From contig QEOQ01000486.1 in NCBI GenBank assembly GCA_010279815.1, forward strand, positions 712,935-776,934: 64,000 nucleotides of DNA. Direction: 5' to 3'. Each line of letters starts with the position of its first letter. Position 1 is the first letter of the stretch. The stretch is from Brachionus plicatilis (lineage: Eukaryota; Rotifera; Eurotatoria; Ploima; Brachionidae). The translations under genes and the position numbers were made by a program. Positions 1-10,365 of this stretch are shown here, one piece after another. Below the pieces are notes generated by a model that saw only the letters and a program-made list of their open reading frames with translations, was not told where the DNA came from and did not search any database.

Positions 1-177
1 AGTAAGCTTTAAAAAAGAGCACTTTGTTTGAAAAGGTTATGGGTTTGAAGGAAACACGGGAAGGATCAGTCATTTTTTTCTTGAGTATCATAGAGCAACT
101 AATTTCAATTACTATTAATTCTGACAAAATCAAATTAAAAAGATTTATTTTGACACATTAAAATTCCAACTGCTTAA

Positions 178-562
178 CACTAGAAGCACCTACGAGTCAA
201 AATGACTCTTTTTCGATTTTTGGCCGCTAAAATCAAAGTCAATTTTTGTTATTTGAGCATAATATTTTTTTCAGCATAAAAATAAGAATGACTTTCTAAA
301 TTAACTAAATTCAAATAAAAAAAATTTTGTTCAAAAATTAAAAAAGCAGTGTGTGGATATTGTACAAAAGAAATAGAGAGTATTTGTAAAAAGTGTGATT
401 GACCATGGATATTTTATAAGGCCTAAGAAAAGACTAAAATTTTTTAATTTACTATTTTTATTCAATTAATTTAATAATTTAAATAAATTTGAACATAAAA
501 TATATGATTTATTCCTTAATTTTCATAACGAGTCAAAATGACTCGTTTTGGTGCTTCTAGTG
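178..562. mobile_element. piggyBac-type MITE
   Basis: The ends are inverted: CACTAGAAGCACC on the left, GGTGCTTCTAGTG on the right. Each end abuts a TTAA (174-177 and 563-566), which is the target duplication of piggyBac elements. A short palindrome containing GAGTCAAAATGACTC lies just inside both ends. There is no transposase, so this 385-bp copy is non-autonomous. The rest of 1-2002 is AT-rich and shows no gene; 1331-1440 resembles the arm of the palindromic element at 39377-40187. Confidence 0.75.
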
Positions 563-2004
563 TTAAAAAATTGCATGCTGTTATAGGGTCAAGTTCCGGC
601 TTTACCATTCATGTAATACCTAATCCTGCCTTAAACGCAAAAAATTTAAAATTGATTTTTTTGATTTTTTTTAATATGGTCCTCTACGTAGTAACCGTGT
701 CGCGTTTATCTATCGTTCTCGAAGTAGATGCTGCGTCTATAAATCCGAGTTAGCGGAGTTTTTTTCTTAATGAAACTTAGTTTAATTTGAACATTAATTT
801 AGCAAATACTGTGATTTCCATTGGAAAAATATTCAAAATAGAACTCATTATAATTTTTTTTTTATTAAGTTAGATACTTTTTTTAAAGATATTTTTTGTT
901 AAAATAGATGTAAATTTTATTAAATTAGATTTCTTTTTATGAAAAGAGCGAAAAGTCTGTTAAAATTAGGAGTGAAGAAATATAAAGGCCTTAAAATGAA
1001 ACAAATGATAAAAATGTTTTGTTTCATTCCATTAAATTTAAAAGAAAATCTTTAGAAAGATGATTCAAGAAATTTTAAATGCAATTTAAGATAATTTATG
1101 TATTTTTCAATATGTTTTAGTAATTATTTTAATTTTTAAAAGAAAAATTAATAAATAAACCTAATAAATTAGGCTTTTACAAAATTTTACGTAAAGTTAC
1201 AAAATTTTTCGTTAGTGAAAAAATTAATTATATAAATTGGAAAATCATATTTTAAATGGAAAATACAAAAAATGGCGAGGAGAAAGATCTGATCTATCTT
1301 TTAGAAGATCTGTAATTTTACGTAATATTTTCAGATTAAGCAAAGTTACTTAAACATTAAGCATTTTATAGAACTAAATTATTCCTCAAAAAGTCATTCA
1401 AGATTTTCTGAATTAAATTTCAAAACTTCACAACCTCGTTTTCTTTAAATTTAATGAAATATTATTATAAACCAAAATTCTACGATTAATCTTTTTTGTT
1501 TGCAAAAATATTTTTTATTTAACTTTTTGAGACATTTTTTGTGTGTTACTACTTCTTCCAAACTGATTATTAAAAATAATTTTTTAAAAAATATCGAATT
1601 TTTGAAATAATTTATTTAATTCATTAAATTAATTTTGTCTAATGGAATTGTCAATTTTAAGAAAGAAAGCTTTTATTTAGATAATTTGTAAAAAAATCGT
1701 GCAAAATAATTTTATTAAAAAAAGTTTTAGTTAAACATATTTAAGCTATTAAAATGTGTAAAATGCAAATAATTTTAAAATTTTTATTTTTCCAATATTT
1801 TTTTTTCAGAAAATAAAAAAATATGAAAATTTTAAATAAAAAATTGTTTATATTTTGTCTAAAAATAAAATACCAGCAGAAAAAAATAAAATAGCCCTTT
1901 AATTCCTTTTGTGATTACAGCTATTAAATAATTAAAAGTGAAATTCAAAATTTAATCTTTGTCGAAGATTTTAAAATGTCATTCTAATATTATTAGCTGA
2001 CATA

Positions 2005-3690
2005 CAGCGGTTCTAATAAAATCGTAACGCCGCTTGGCCGGCCGGCGCGGCCTCGGCCATTTTGTCGGCCCGGCGCGGCCTTTAAACGGCGTCGGCGCGG
2101 CCGGCCTAGTCGGCCAAGTTGTTCGGCCTAGTCGGCCAGGGTGTTCGGCCTAGTCGGCCAAGTTGTTCGGCCTAGTCGGCCAAGTTGTTCGGCCTAGTCG
2201 GCCAAGTTGTTCGGCCTAGTCGGCCAAGTTGTTCGGCCTAGTCGGCCAAGTTGTTCGGCCTAGTCGGCCAAGTTGTTCGGCCTAGTCGGCCAAGTTGTTC
2301 GGCCTAGTCGGCCAAGTTGTTCGGCCTAGTCGGCCAAGTTGTTCGGCCTAGTCGGCCAAGTTGTTCGGCCTAGTCGGCCAAGTTGTTCGGCCTAGTCGGC
2401 CAAGTTGTTCGGCCTAGTCGGCCAAGTTGTTCGGCCTAGTCGGCCAAGTTGTTCGGCCTAGTCGGCCAAGTTGTTCGGCCTAGTCGGCCAAGTTGTTCGG
2501 CCTAGTCGGCCAAGTTGTTCGGCCTAGTCGGCCAAGTTGTTCGGCCTAGTCGGCCAAGTTGTTCGGCCTAGTCGGCCAAGTTGTTCGGCCTAGTCGGCCA
2601 AGTTGTTCGGCCTAGTCGGCCAAGTTGTTCGGCCTAGTCGGCCAAGTTGTTCGGCCTAGTCGGCCAAGTTGTTCGGCCTAGTCGGCCAAGTTGTTCGGCC
2701 TAGTCGGCCAAGTTGTTCGGCCTAGTCGGCCAAGTTGTTCGGCCTAGTCGGCCAAGTTGTTCGGCCTAGTCGGCCAAGTTGTTCGGCCTAGTCGGCCAAG
2801 TTGTTCGGCCTAGTCGGCCAAGTTGTTCGGCCTAGTCGGCCAAGTTGTTCGGCCTAGTCGGCCAAGTTGTTCGGCCTAGTCGGCCAAGTTGTTCGGCCTA
2901 GTCGGCCAAGTTGTTCGGCCTAGTCGGCCAAGTTGTTCGGCCTAGTCGGCCAAGTTGTTCGGCCTAGTCGGCCAAGTTGTTCGGCCTAGTCGGCCAAGTT
3001 GTTCGGCCTAGTCGGCCATGTCGGCCAGGGTGTTCGGCCTTGTCGGCGATGTGTTCGGCCAGTGTAAAAATTTAAAAGCATGTATGATAAGAATCAATTA
3101 TCTATTTGAAAAAATTTTCAATATTAACCATAAATTTTTTTTTATTTTAAAAAATTAAAAATTCAACCTATATTTAGATTGAATATTGAAGCTAATGTTT
3201 AGTGAAGGAATGAAATTAAATTATTTGAAAAAACACTATTGGAACATTCCAAATGGCCATTTTATTGGGCTTTAATCATTCGGCAGCTATTAGTTCAACA
3301 TTCAATCTAAATATAAATTGAATTTTTAATTTTCTAAAATAAAAAAAAATTTATGGTTAATATTGAAAATTTTTTCAAATAGATAATTGATTCTTATCAT
3401 ACATGCTTTTAAATTTTTACACTGGCCGAACACATGGCCGACAAGACCGAACAACTTGACCGAACACCCTGGCCGACATGGCCGAACATCCTGGCCGACA
3501 TGGCCGAACAACTTGGCCGACTAGGCCGAACAACTTGGCCGACTAAGCCGAACAACTTGGCCGACATGGCCGAACACATGGCCGACTAGGCCGGCCGCGC
3601 CGACGCCGTTTAAAGGCCGCGCCGGGCCGACAAAATGGCCGAGGCCGCGCCGGCCGGCCAAGCGGCGTTACGATTTTATTAGAACCGCTG
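2005..3690. mobile_element. GC-rich fold-back DNA transposon, TA target duplication
   Basis: The ends read CAGCGGTTCTAATAAAATCG and its reverse complement, flanked by TA on both sides (2003-2004, 3691-3692), as in Tc1/mariner insertions. The inverted arms run deep. A GC-rich outer part (GGCCGGC-rich, about 2035-2105 and 3590-3665) pairs, and so does an AT-rich inner part (about 3060-3190 and 3295-3425). The left arm carries a large tandem array that the right arm has only in a few degenerate units. No transposase is visible. The GC-rich arms contrast sharply with the surrounding AT-rich DNA. Confidence 0.85.
2104..3020 (+). repeat. 22-bp tandem array, about 40 copies
   Basis: The unit begins GTTCGGCCTAGTCGGCC and ends AAGTT. 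It repeats almost perfectly for about 0.9 kb inside the left arm of the fold-back element. Each unit contains GGCC-N5-GGCC, itself a short imperfect palindrome. The copies are nearly identical except at the edges, for example a GGGT variant near 2150 and again near 3030, which points to recent expansion. The right arm at 3440-3590 has only about six divergent units. Confidence 0.95.
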
Positions 3691-3803
3691 TAGTTCGGTT
3701 TGTGATAAATAATTTGAGGTGAAATATAAAATTTTTACCTTTCATTTTTTGCTAGAGTAGTAATTTTTAGAATAAATTTAGTAAATAAATTAAAATATTA
3801 TTT

Positions 3804-5453
3804 TTAATTTATATAGACTAGTTTGGTTGGAATTTCTTTTTTTTTTGATGGTGCTTTCTTTTCCGGGGCAAAAAACATGAAATTACAAATATCCAGTGAA
3901 ATCAGTATTAGCCAAAAGCAAACTATTACAATTATAGCCACAATTGATGATACTTTGGATACAATTTTTCTGAATCTCAGTTCTCCAGATTCTATTTCGC
4001 ATTTTACGCCAGAATAAAGATAAAAGCATTTGCATTTTGGCATATAATTTTTTGCATGGCAGTATCCATTCCTTGAACATGTTTCATTTTTGCATACATC
4101 AACTTCAAATTGGCAATTTGAGCCATAATGGTTTTTCCCACACAAACACTCATATGATTTTTTGCCTATCATGACACAAACTCCATTGTTAAGGCATAAA
4201 TTCCATTTGCAAGGCCTTAAATCTATTTGACATTCTCTGCCAGAATAATTTTTCGCACAAATACATTGGTATGTGTTTTCATCATGAGAAATACATTTTC
4301 CTCGGTTTGAACAGTTTGTCAAACAGTCGATCAAAACTTTTTTCAAAGAGAAAATTCTTAAAGTTATGTCAACAGGTAAATAATAAAAATCAATTTTGCG
4401 ATAATTTTCCAGTGAAAAAGTTGAATTTAAGGTTTCTGTGGTAGGTGAATGATCAGTTGCGAAATTTCCACCTGATGAAGTGTATTTATAGGTCTTTTCA
4501 ATTGTTGGAATTTCATTCTCTTTGGTAGAGATTACAGAAGTTTTTCTGATTGTGGATTTTAAATTGGTTACCAAGTTTTCATTGATGGTGGTTTTTTTCT
4601 CTTTTTCTGTTGATGGAAAAACTTCCATAGAAGCATTTGTAAATTCTTCATTTAGAGTATTAATTATTTTGGTACTTGTAAAAAAAATATCTCTACTACT
4701 TTTAATATTTAGAATGGAAGTTGTTGTAATTGAACTGGTTTTAGAGTAACAAATGCAGTAATCATATTTTTTACAACATTCATTTTTGCATTTTTTGCAG
4801 CAATTTTTGTTGCATTTTTTACAGGAATCTTTGTTGCATTTTTTGCAGCAATTTTTGTTACATTTTTTACAGCTCTCACCATTTTGATAACTCAATCTTT
4901 TTGTTCTCTTTCTTCCAAATTCAATACAAGATTTGTTCCATTCTTGAATAAATGCAGATTTTATTATAAACTCACATTTTATTTGTTCCTGTTTGAGTAC
5001 AAAATAAATTTTTTCTCTTGATTTAAGCCACATTCCACACCAGGAGTTTTTATGTGAATTTAAATATTTAGATTTGCAAGCTATTTTCAATGATATTGAT
5101 TTTATTTTTCCTATCTCATACAAATTATCATCATAATAACTTATCTTCTTCTCATTTTTGCTGATTATAATCATTTTTTGGTTTACTTTAATTAAAAATA
5201 ATTCATTCGAATCACCAATGTCTACTTGTTTGCTATAAATCATTCCATTTTTATAAAATTTTTTCGTCAATTTATTTTCACCAAGATTCACTCGAATATT
5301 CATACCAACTGTTTGGTTGTTGTAAAAATTGTCAAAAAAATAATCAGCTTTGACTGATTCAACTTTAGAATAATTCCGCGGATTTTTTTGGCTAATCTTT
5401 TGTTGATATCCAATTTTTAAATGCTTTGACATTTGCTCCATTGATTTGCGCAT
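3804..5453 (-). CDS. EGF-repeat single-pass membrane protein with Cys-rich repeat
   Basis: This 549-residue open frame has a C-terminal half typical of a type I cell-surface protein. Three EGF-like domains with six cysteines each (about 377-408, 415-447, 454-486) precede a hydrophobic membrane segment (about 501-528) and a short basic tail. Residues 240-375 are rich in Ser and Thr, like a glycosylated stalk. Residues 195-235 are a tandem Cys repeat of CKKCNKN type. A dibasic stretch RKRTKR (181-186), which could be a furin-type cleavage site, lies just before it. The first 180 residues match no domain I recognise. No signal peptide follows the ATG at 5453. The frame stays open about 20 codons upstream of it, so an upstream exon with the signal peptide may exist. 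Ligand and role are unknown. Confidence 0.8.
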   Translation of the reverse strand: MRKSMEQMSKHLKIGYQQKISQKNPRNYSKVESVKADYFFDNFYNNQTVGMNIRVNLGENKLTKKFYKNGMIYSKQVDIGDSNELFLIKVNQKMIIISKNEKKISYYDDNLYEIGKIKSISLKIACKSKYLNSHKNSWCGMWLKSREKIYFVLKQEQIKCEFIIKSAFIQEWNKSCIEFGRKRTKRLSYQNGESCKKCNKNCCKKCNKDSCKKCNKNCCKKCKNECCKKYDYCICYSKTSSITTTSILNIKSSRDIFFTSTKIINTLNEEFTNASMEVFPSTEKEKKTTINENLVTNLKSTIRKTSVISTKENEIPTIEKTYKYTSSGGNFATDHSPTTETLNSTFSLENYRKIDFYYLPVDITLRIFSLKKVLIDCLTNCSNRGKCISHDENTYQCICAKNYSGRECQIDLRPCKWNLCLNNGVCVMIGKKSYECLCGKNHYGSNCQFEVDVCKNETCSRNGYCHAKNYMPKCKCFYLYSGVKCEIESGELRFRKIVSKVSSIVAIIVIVCFWLILISLDICNFMFFAPEKKAPSKKKEIPTKLVYIN

Positions 5454-6441
5454 GCATTTTAAACATAAAACCCTTATAATACCATTTTTTGAACCAGTAT
5501 CATAAACTTTTTACAAATAATATAATACTGAATATAAGCTACAATTAAATATTGAGTATTAATAAATTTAAAAAAAAAAAAAAAAGTCTTGTAAAGACTT
5601 ATTGTAATTTATTTTATTTTTAGTAATATGCGAACACAAAAAAATAATAAAATCACCTCAGCCTCAAGATATATCAGAACAATAAAAATTTAAAGAAAAA
5701 AAAAGTAATACCAAACATAGTTTTTATACAAAAAACAGATATAAACCTATGGTTGGTTCTCTATGGTTCTCTGACGTTTCATAGCAGAACGTTTATCCAG
5801 ACTAAAAACATGTATCGGGAGGAACAAAAATCGAAAAATTAAGATAAAAGAATTGAATAAAAGAAGAATTGAGGCCCTATCGTCATCTTGGTGAAACAAG
5901 ATATGCCAGATCTGACAGCTGAGCAAATAAAAAATTTTTTTGTTCACTATTTCTATTAATTTATTTTCTTTTTAAAATAAACTTTTACTAATTAATTTTA
6001 AGTTAACTTTTCGAGTCTAATAACCTCCATCAGACTCTATCAATATCAATATCAATGCGAATGTCATTATTTTTTAAATAAAGCTTAGAAAATTAGTTGA
6101 ATATCTAAGAAGCATTTTGTTAATCAACTTTATTATCTGAGTTTAAATTTCAAAAAATTAAAAATTAGGGATTTGTGAAGTTCAGTACAAAATAATGGTT
6201 AAAACTAGTTCTGTGAATGCAACATGGTGAAAGAGGAACAAATTGGAGACGCATTCTCAAAAAAAAAGCATTACCATTCCATCCATTCAATTTAGTCCAT
6301 TATATTAATTTCCTTCTGTCAATTATCATATCAAGGCAAGATCATTGGAATATATGGAATGGAAACCACTATATGTACTTATGTTGCATTTATAGAACTT
6401 ATTTTGAAAAAATTTTGTATTTAAAAGAGGGTCTACCTAAC
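5454..6441. other. AT-rich intergenic, no gene seen
   Basis: Only short open frames with no domain and no supporting splice context occur here. A missing 5' exon of the EGF protein gene could lie in this stretch but I cannot point to it. Confidence 0.5.
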
Positions 6442-6935
6442 CAGCACACGCAAAAATGGTTTCAACACACTTAAAAATCTTTTCAGCACATCCTTAAAAT
6501 CTAACAAACACACTATACTTAAAAACACCCTTAAAACTGTTCTACACACCTTTTTAGTAATTTTTAGTAAATCCAGAAAAATTGATGGAAAACTTTTTAA
6601 CACACTTTTTATGGTATGATGTTCAGACTCTTAATTATTTAGTAAAATTGATCAAGAAATCAATATTTCTAATTATATTTCAAAAAACTTTTTTATTATT
6701 TGTCATTATTTGTTTTTTTTTTAACAAAAATAAAGCTGAACAATGAAAAAAATGATTTTTTTCAGATTTTTAAAGTGTGTTATCTAGACTTTGAAAAAGT
6801 AAAAAATTAAGATGGTTTTTTTTTCATTTCGAAAAAAATTTTTTAGGCTGTACAGAACAGTGATTTTGGGGTGTTATTAAGTGAGTGTGTTTGTTAGATT
6901 ATAAGGATGTGCTAAAACGCTTTTGGCGTGTGCTG
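6442..6935. mobile_element. MITE with CAGCACACGC ends
   Basis: The left end CAGCACACGCAAAAATGG pairs with the right end GGCGTGTGCTG. Further inside, AGCACATCCTTAAAATC and the AACAAACACACT block are repeated in inverted order at about 6880-6915. There is no coding capacity. I do not see a convincing target duplication, so the superfamily is open. Confidence 0.65.
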
Positions 6936-7404
6936 AAACAATTATGCCCTGAAAAAATTCGGATATAACTACAAAATTTAACCAGATTCAGAGTTGTTCA
7001 ATAATCTAAACGTCAAGCCATTTGAAGATTTTAATTAATCTCTAATAACTTAAATTTTTCAAAATTCTTAATTTCACCTGAAATACCTTATTTTTAAAAA
7101 TTCATTCTTTTTAAATGCTTTTTATTACCAGATTTAATCACAATTCCAAAATAAAATACCTTGAAAATTAAGACTTGAAATAAATCCAACAAGCAGTATT
7201 ATGACTTGTCTCAAAATCATTTTTATTTTGGTATCTAAAAAAAATTTAATATTATATTATATTATTATACCTAAAGTATTTAGCAAAAACTAAGAAAAAA
7301 ATTCCCGAAATTAAATATTTTAATTTTTAACAGATAAATAAAGAATCGAAAAATTAAGAAGATTTAATAATATTAAAAAAAAAATTATTTATTAATAATT
7401 AATT

Positions 7405-8130
7405 AACTCAAAATGACAAGTTATCGAAAAAAATTAATTGTTTTCAGTAATGTTGAACAAAAAAATATTTTAGTTATATAGAAAAAAAAAAACTAAACGT
7501 TTAGTAATAATTAGTTTTTCTTATTCAGGTTGATGTAATTGTTAAAGAACATGTTTCATTAAACTTTAGAAGCTCTAGTTCTATTGATTTTGCCAAATAT
7601 TTTCAAAATCTTCAAAAATCATATCGGATTACTTTTTGAAAGAATTTTTTTTTCGATTTTTGATTTGTTTTTATTTAAAATCTAAGAACTTGATATCGAA
7701 AAAAGAAGAGGCTTTTTCAGCTTCAAAAATTGAAAATATAAAGTTTCTATTTAAAAGATCAATAATATTAAAAATTTTCTCGATTTATTTTGTACATTTT
7801 GAAAATTTTTAAATGTTTAATTCGCATATAATTTTTTATGTTCCAATAAGAATAATATTAAACTTTTTTGTCATCATTCTAAAGCTATTGGATCAAAAAT
7901 TAGTCAAAGCAACAGCTAAAATATTTTCTAAACCCAAAAAATTAAGCTTAACATTGAAATAATAATAATAATAATATTTAAAGCTTTAATATTTAATTAA
8001 GCTTAATTTTTTAGTTAATCAACAAACAACTGCCCATATTAAAAAAAATGATTCACTTCTTCAATTTAATGCTAAAAAAAAATAATTTTATAAATCCAAA
8101 AAATCTATAATTTTATTTTAGTTATTAAAT
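7405..8130 (+). repeat. Dispersed about 700-bp repeat, copy 1
   Basis: This stretch is nearly identical over about 700 bp to 17830-18532, in the same orientation. Both begin near an AAATGACAA and both contain an ATA/AAT trinucleotide run. Copy 2 directly follows the coding end of a LINE, so this may be the 3' untranslated tail of that LINE family, 5'-truncated here. That link is inference. The flanking 6936-7404 is AT-rich with no gene. Confidence 0.7.
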
Positions 8131-8479
8131 TTTGCATCGATTGAAAATCAATGAGCTAAAATAATCTTTTGATTAAAAAAATGCTTATTTGCTTTTTCAA
8201 AAAATTTTTCTTAAAATTTAGGATTCAGGGTAAAAATATTGAAGAACAAGGTACTTTTTTATTAATGAGACAGAAAAAAACATTAAAAAAATAGAAAATA
8301 CATATAATTAATGACAAAATATTATATGGTCAGTAAAATAATGTATATTTAATCAGTAAATATACTTCAGTAAATTAATTAAAAAGAAATAGCAACAATA
8401 TTTATTTTTTCAGTAAATTTATTGAATTTTCCCAGCAAAAATATTTTAATTTGCAGTAAAATTTATTGATTATTGTTCA

Positions 8480-9110
8480 ACTCTCTTGTTTTATTTTTCT
8501 ATAGAGGCAATAATTAAACTGGCTAAAAGTTATTATTTTTCTATTTTTAAATTGTTTAAGTTTAAATTTGAATCGAAAAACTTTAATGATGTTAATAATT
8601 TTTTGGAAAAATATGGCTTATATGCTTTTCAGCATAGATATTTAGAAAGATAATCATTCTCTTTTAAGACTTTATTCTATCATAACTCGCCTGAGAATTT
8701 AAAAATAGATTTCTTAAAAATGACTCGAGAAATTTAAGTTACAATTTAAGGAATAGCGCTAACCTGATTGAACCAATGGCAAAAACGAATAGTGGAGAAA
8801 AAACATTTGGATTTTTTTATTCAAGATTGATTAATAGCTTTGTGATCAAACGATCAATACTGAAATTTGCAACAAATAAGCTATCAATTTATAAAAATAT
8901 CAATTTGATCTTAATTGACTTTGTAAAAAAATTTAAAAAATTTGATATGAATTTATCAATATTTTTTTGTTTTCAAAATAACAGATAATTTTATTTTTAT
9001 AAAATTAAAATTTTAATTATTAAAAATTTTATTAAATTAAATAAATGAAGTGTTAATCAGTCGACTAAGATAAGGGCACTAGCCTGTTGATTAAACTTGA
9101 AAATGAAAAT
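8480..9110 (+). mobile_element. Non-LTR retrotransposon 3' end (family D), decayed
   Basis: Translation in shifting frames gives the C-terminal tail of a LINE reverse-transcriptase protein (about 8520-8640 and 8776-8985; segments such as GEKTFGFFYSRLINSF). It is followed by a 3' untranslated end containing GATAAGGGCACTAGCCTGTT. The same arrangement recurs at 46690-47480. Stops and frameshifts make it a pseudogene fragment. Confidence 0.75.
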
Positions 9111-9392
9111 GACAGGAAATTACTGTTTGAAGAATCTGCTACTTTTCGACAAGTAAATTTCGATAAGGTAAATTAGATAAGATTTTTAATTTGACAAATT
9201 TTTTCGTAAAATAGTATTTCGACGTTAATTATTTCGACAAACGTCTTTTAATTGGGAAAATAGTAATTAGACAAAAAAATTGTTGATTTGACAAAAATAT
9301 TTATTAAGAAAAATTAATTGAAAATGAAAAAATTGAAAATATAGAAAAAATTAGTATTGAATTAATTTAGATAAATTAGCTAAGTATTGATA

Positions 9393-10198
9393 AATATCTT
9401 GATCATTATAATCATTTAAAATTTGATTTATGCGTTCTTCCAAAATAATGTAACAAGGCTTCCTTTTATTTACCCGACCACAACTTAGTTGAATGAACAA
9501 ATTTTCTGTGTTCGATTGCTCCAGCTATCAATTAAGCTCAATAAATGAGGATGTGTTCTGATTGAAGATTGGAGTTCATTATGCCAACCTTCGAGATTGT
9601 TCGTAGTTCTTGGTAAACCAGACTAAGTCCTTGAATAACAATTCCATAGATTAATTGGAAGTCTCGGCTCTTTACGGACCAAACTCTTTCCTTTACCTAT
9701 TGCTCCAATGTAATTGTCTTCAAAATATCTATAAAATTTTTCCAATTCAGCCGGTGTATGCTTTTTAAGCATTACAAATGTCCCAATTACATCATCAGGT
9801 GGCAAAAAAGCGAGGCATGCAACTAATTTACAATATAAACGCACTTGGTTGTCCCCATTGGACAAATCGCAATATTCAACAACTAGACCTTCTAATTGTA
9901 TGTGCCTCCAAAGTGATTTTTTGAAATGAAAAAAACAGCCAAATATATCTGCATCCGGAAATACCTCTTCTTTTGAATTGATAACTGCTACTTCATAATC
10001 ACATGTCACACTTATTGGCAATTCAGATAATTTAGCTTTCAAGACTTCAAATACTTTTGTGTATGTTGTTTGTAATTTATCTGACAAAAGTGCGAATACC
10101 AAAGGAAAACGTTGAACGGTGTGACCCTGTTGTGTACCGACAACAATGGGAATATTATTATTCTGACTATATATTGGTGGATCATTCCGAACCATCAT
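9393..10198 (-). pseudogene. MULE-type transposase fragment
   Basis: The open part (10198-9623, 191 codons) carries the core of a Mutator-like (MULE) transposase. It includes the stretch ending CDYEVAVINS, with the second catalytic Asp expected near DYE, and the FGCFFHFKKSLWRHIQ segment with the conserved C-x2-H-type motif. Past a stop near 9622 the frame continues with NNLEGWHNELQ, the usual MULE C-terminal block, so the gene is interrupted. The N-terminal part with the first catalytic Asp is missing, and the beginning near 10198 is not a true start codon context. It is a truncated, inactive relic. The DNA at 9111-9392 is rich in TTCGACA-like words and has no gene. Confidence 0.8.
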
Positions 10199-10261
10199 TA
10201 TATCTAATGGGATTTGTGCTGATGATATACACTGGGGAATATTTGGTGTAAATATACAAAA

Positions 10262-10365
10262 TACTTCAACAAGTGTTAGTACGCCAGTTGTTTACAACAA
10301 GAATGGTTCAGTTAGAAAGCCACTAGGAAGAAAGAAAGGTTCTACGAATAAATCGAAAAAATAAT
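10262..10365 (+). pseudogene. Short AT-hook-like coding remnant
   Basis: A short + strand frame ends GRKKGSTNKSKK and a stop. This resembles the basic AT-hook tails found at the ends of other MULE-like remnants in this window (24810-25130, 18780-18960). It lies next to the MULE fragment but on the opposite strand. It is too short to be called with certainty. Confidence 0.35.

Noticed and set aside
2104..3020. CRISPR-like array
   Set aside because: The 22-bp units are contiguous with no unique spacers and lie in a eukaryotic transposon arm; it is a satellite.
3326..3511. Small minus-strand protein in the fold-back element
   Set aside because: It is made by translating the GGCC-type repeat and its inverted arm; no independent support.
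6217..6474. Possible 85-residue gene
   Set aside because: No homology, runs into a MITE end, and lacks splice or poly(A) support.
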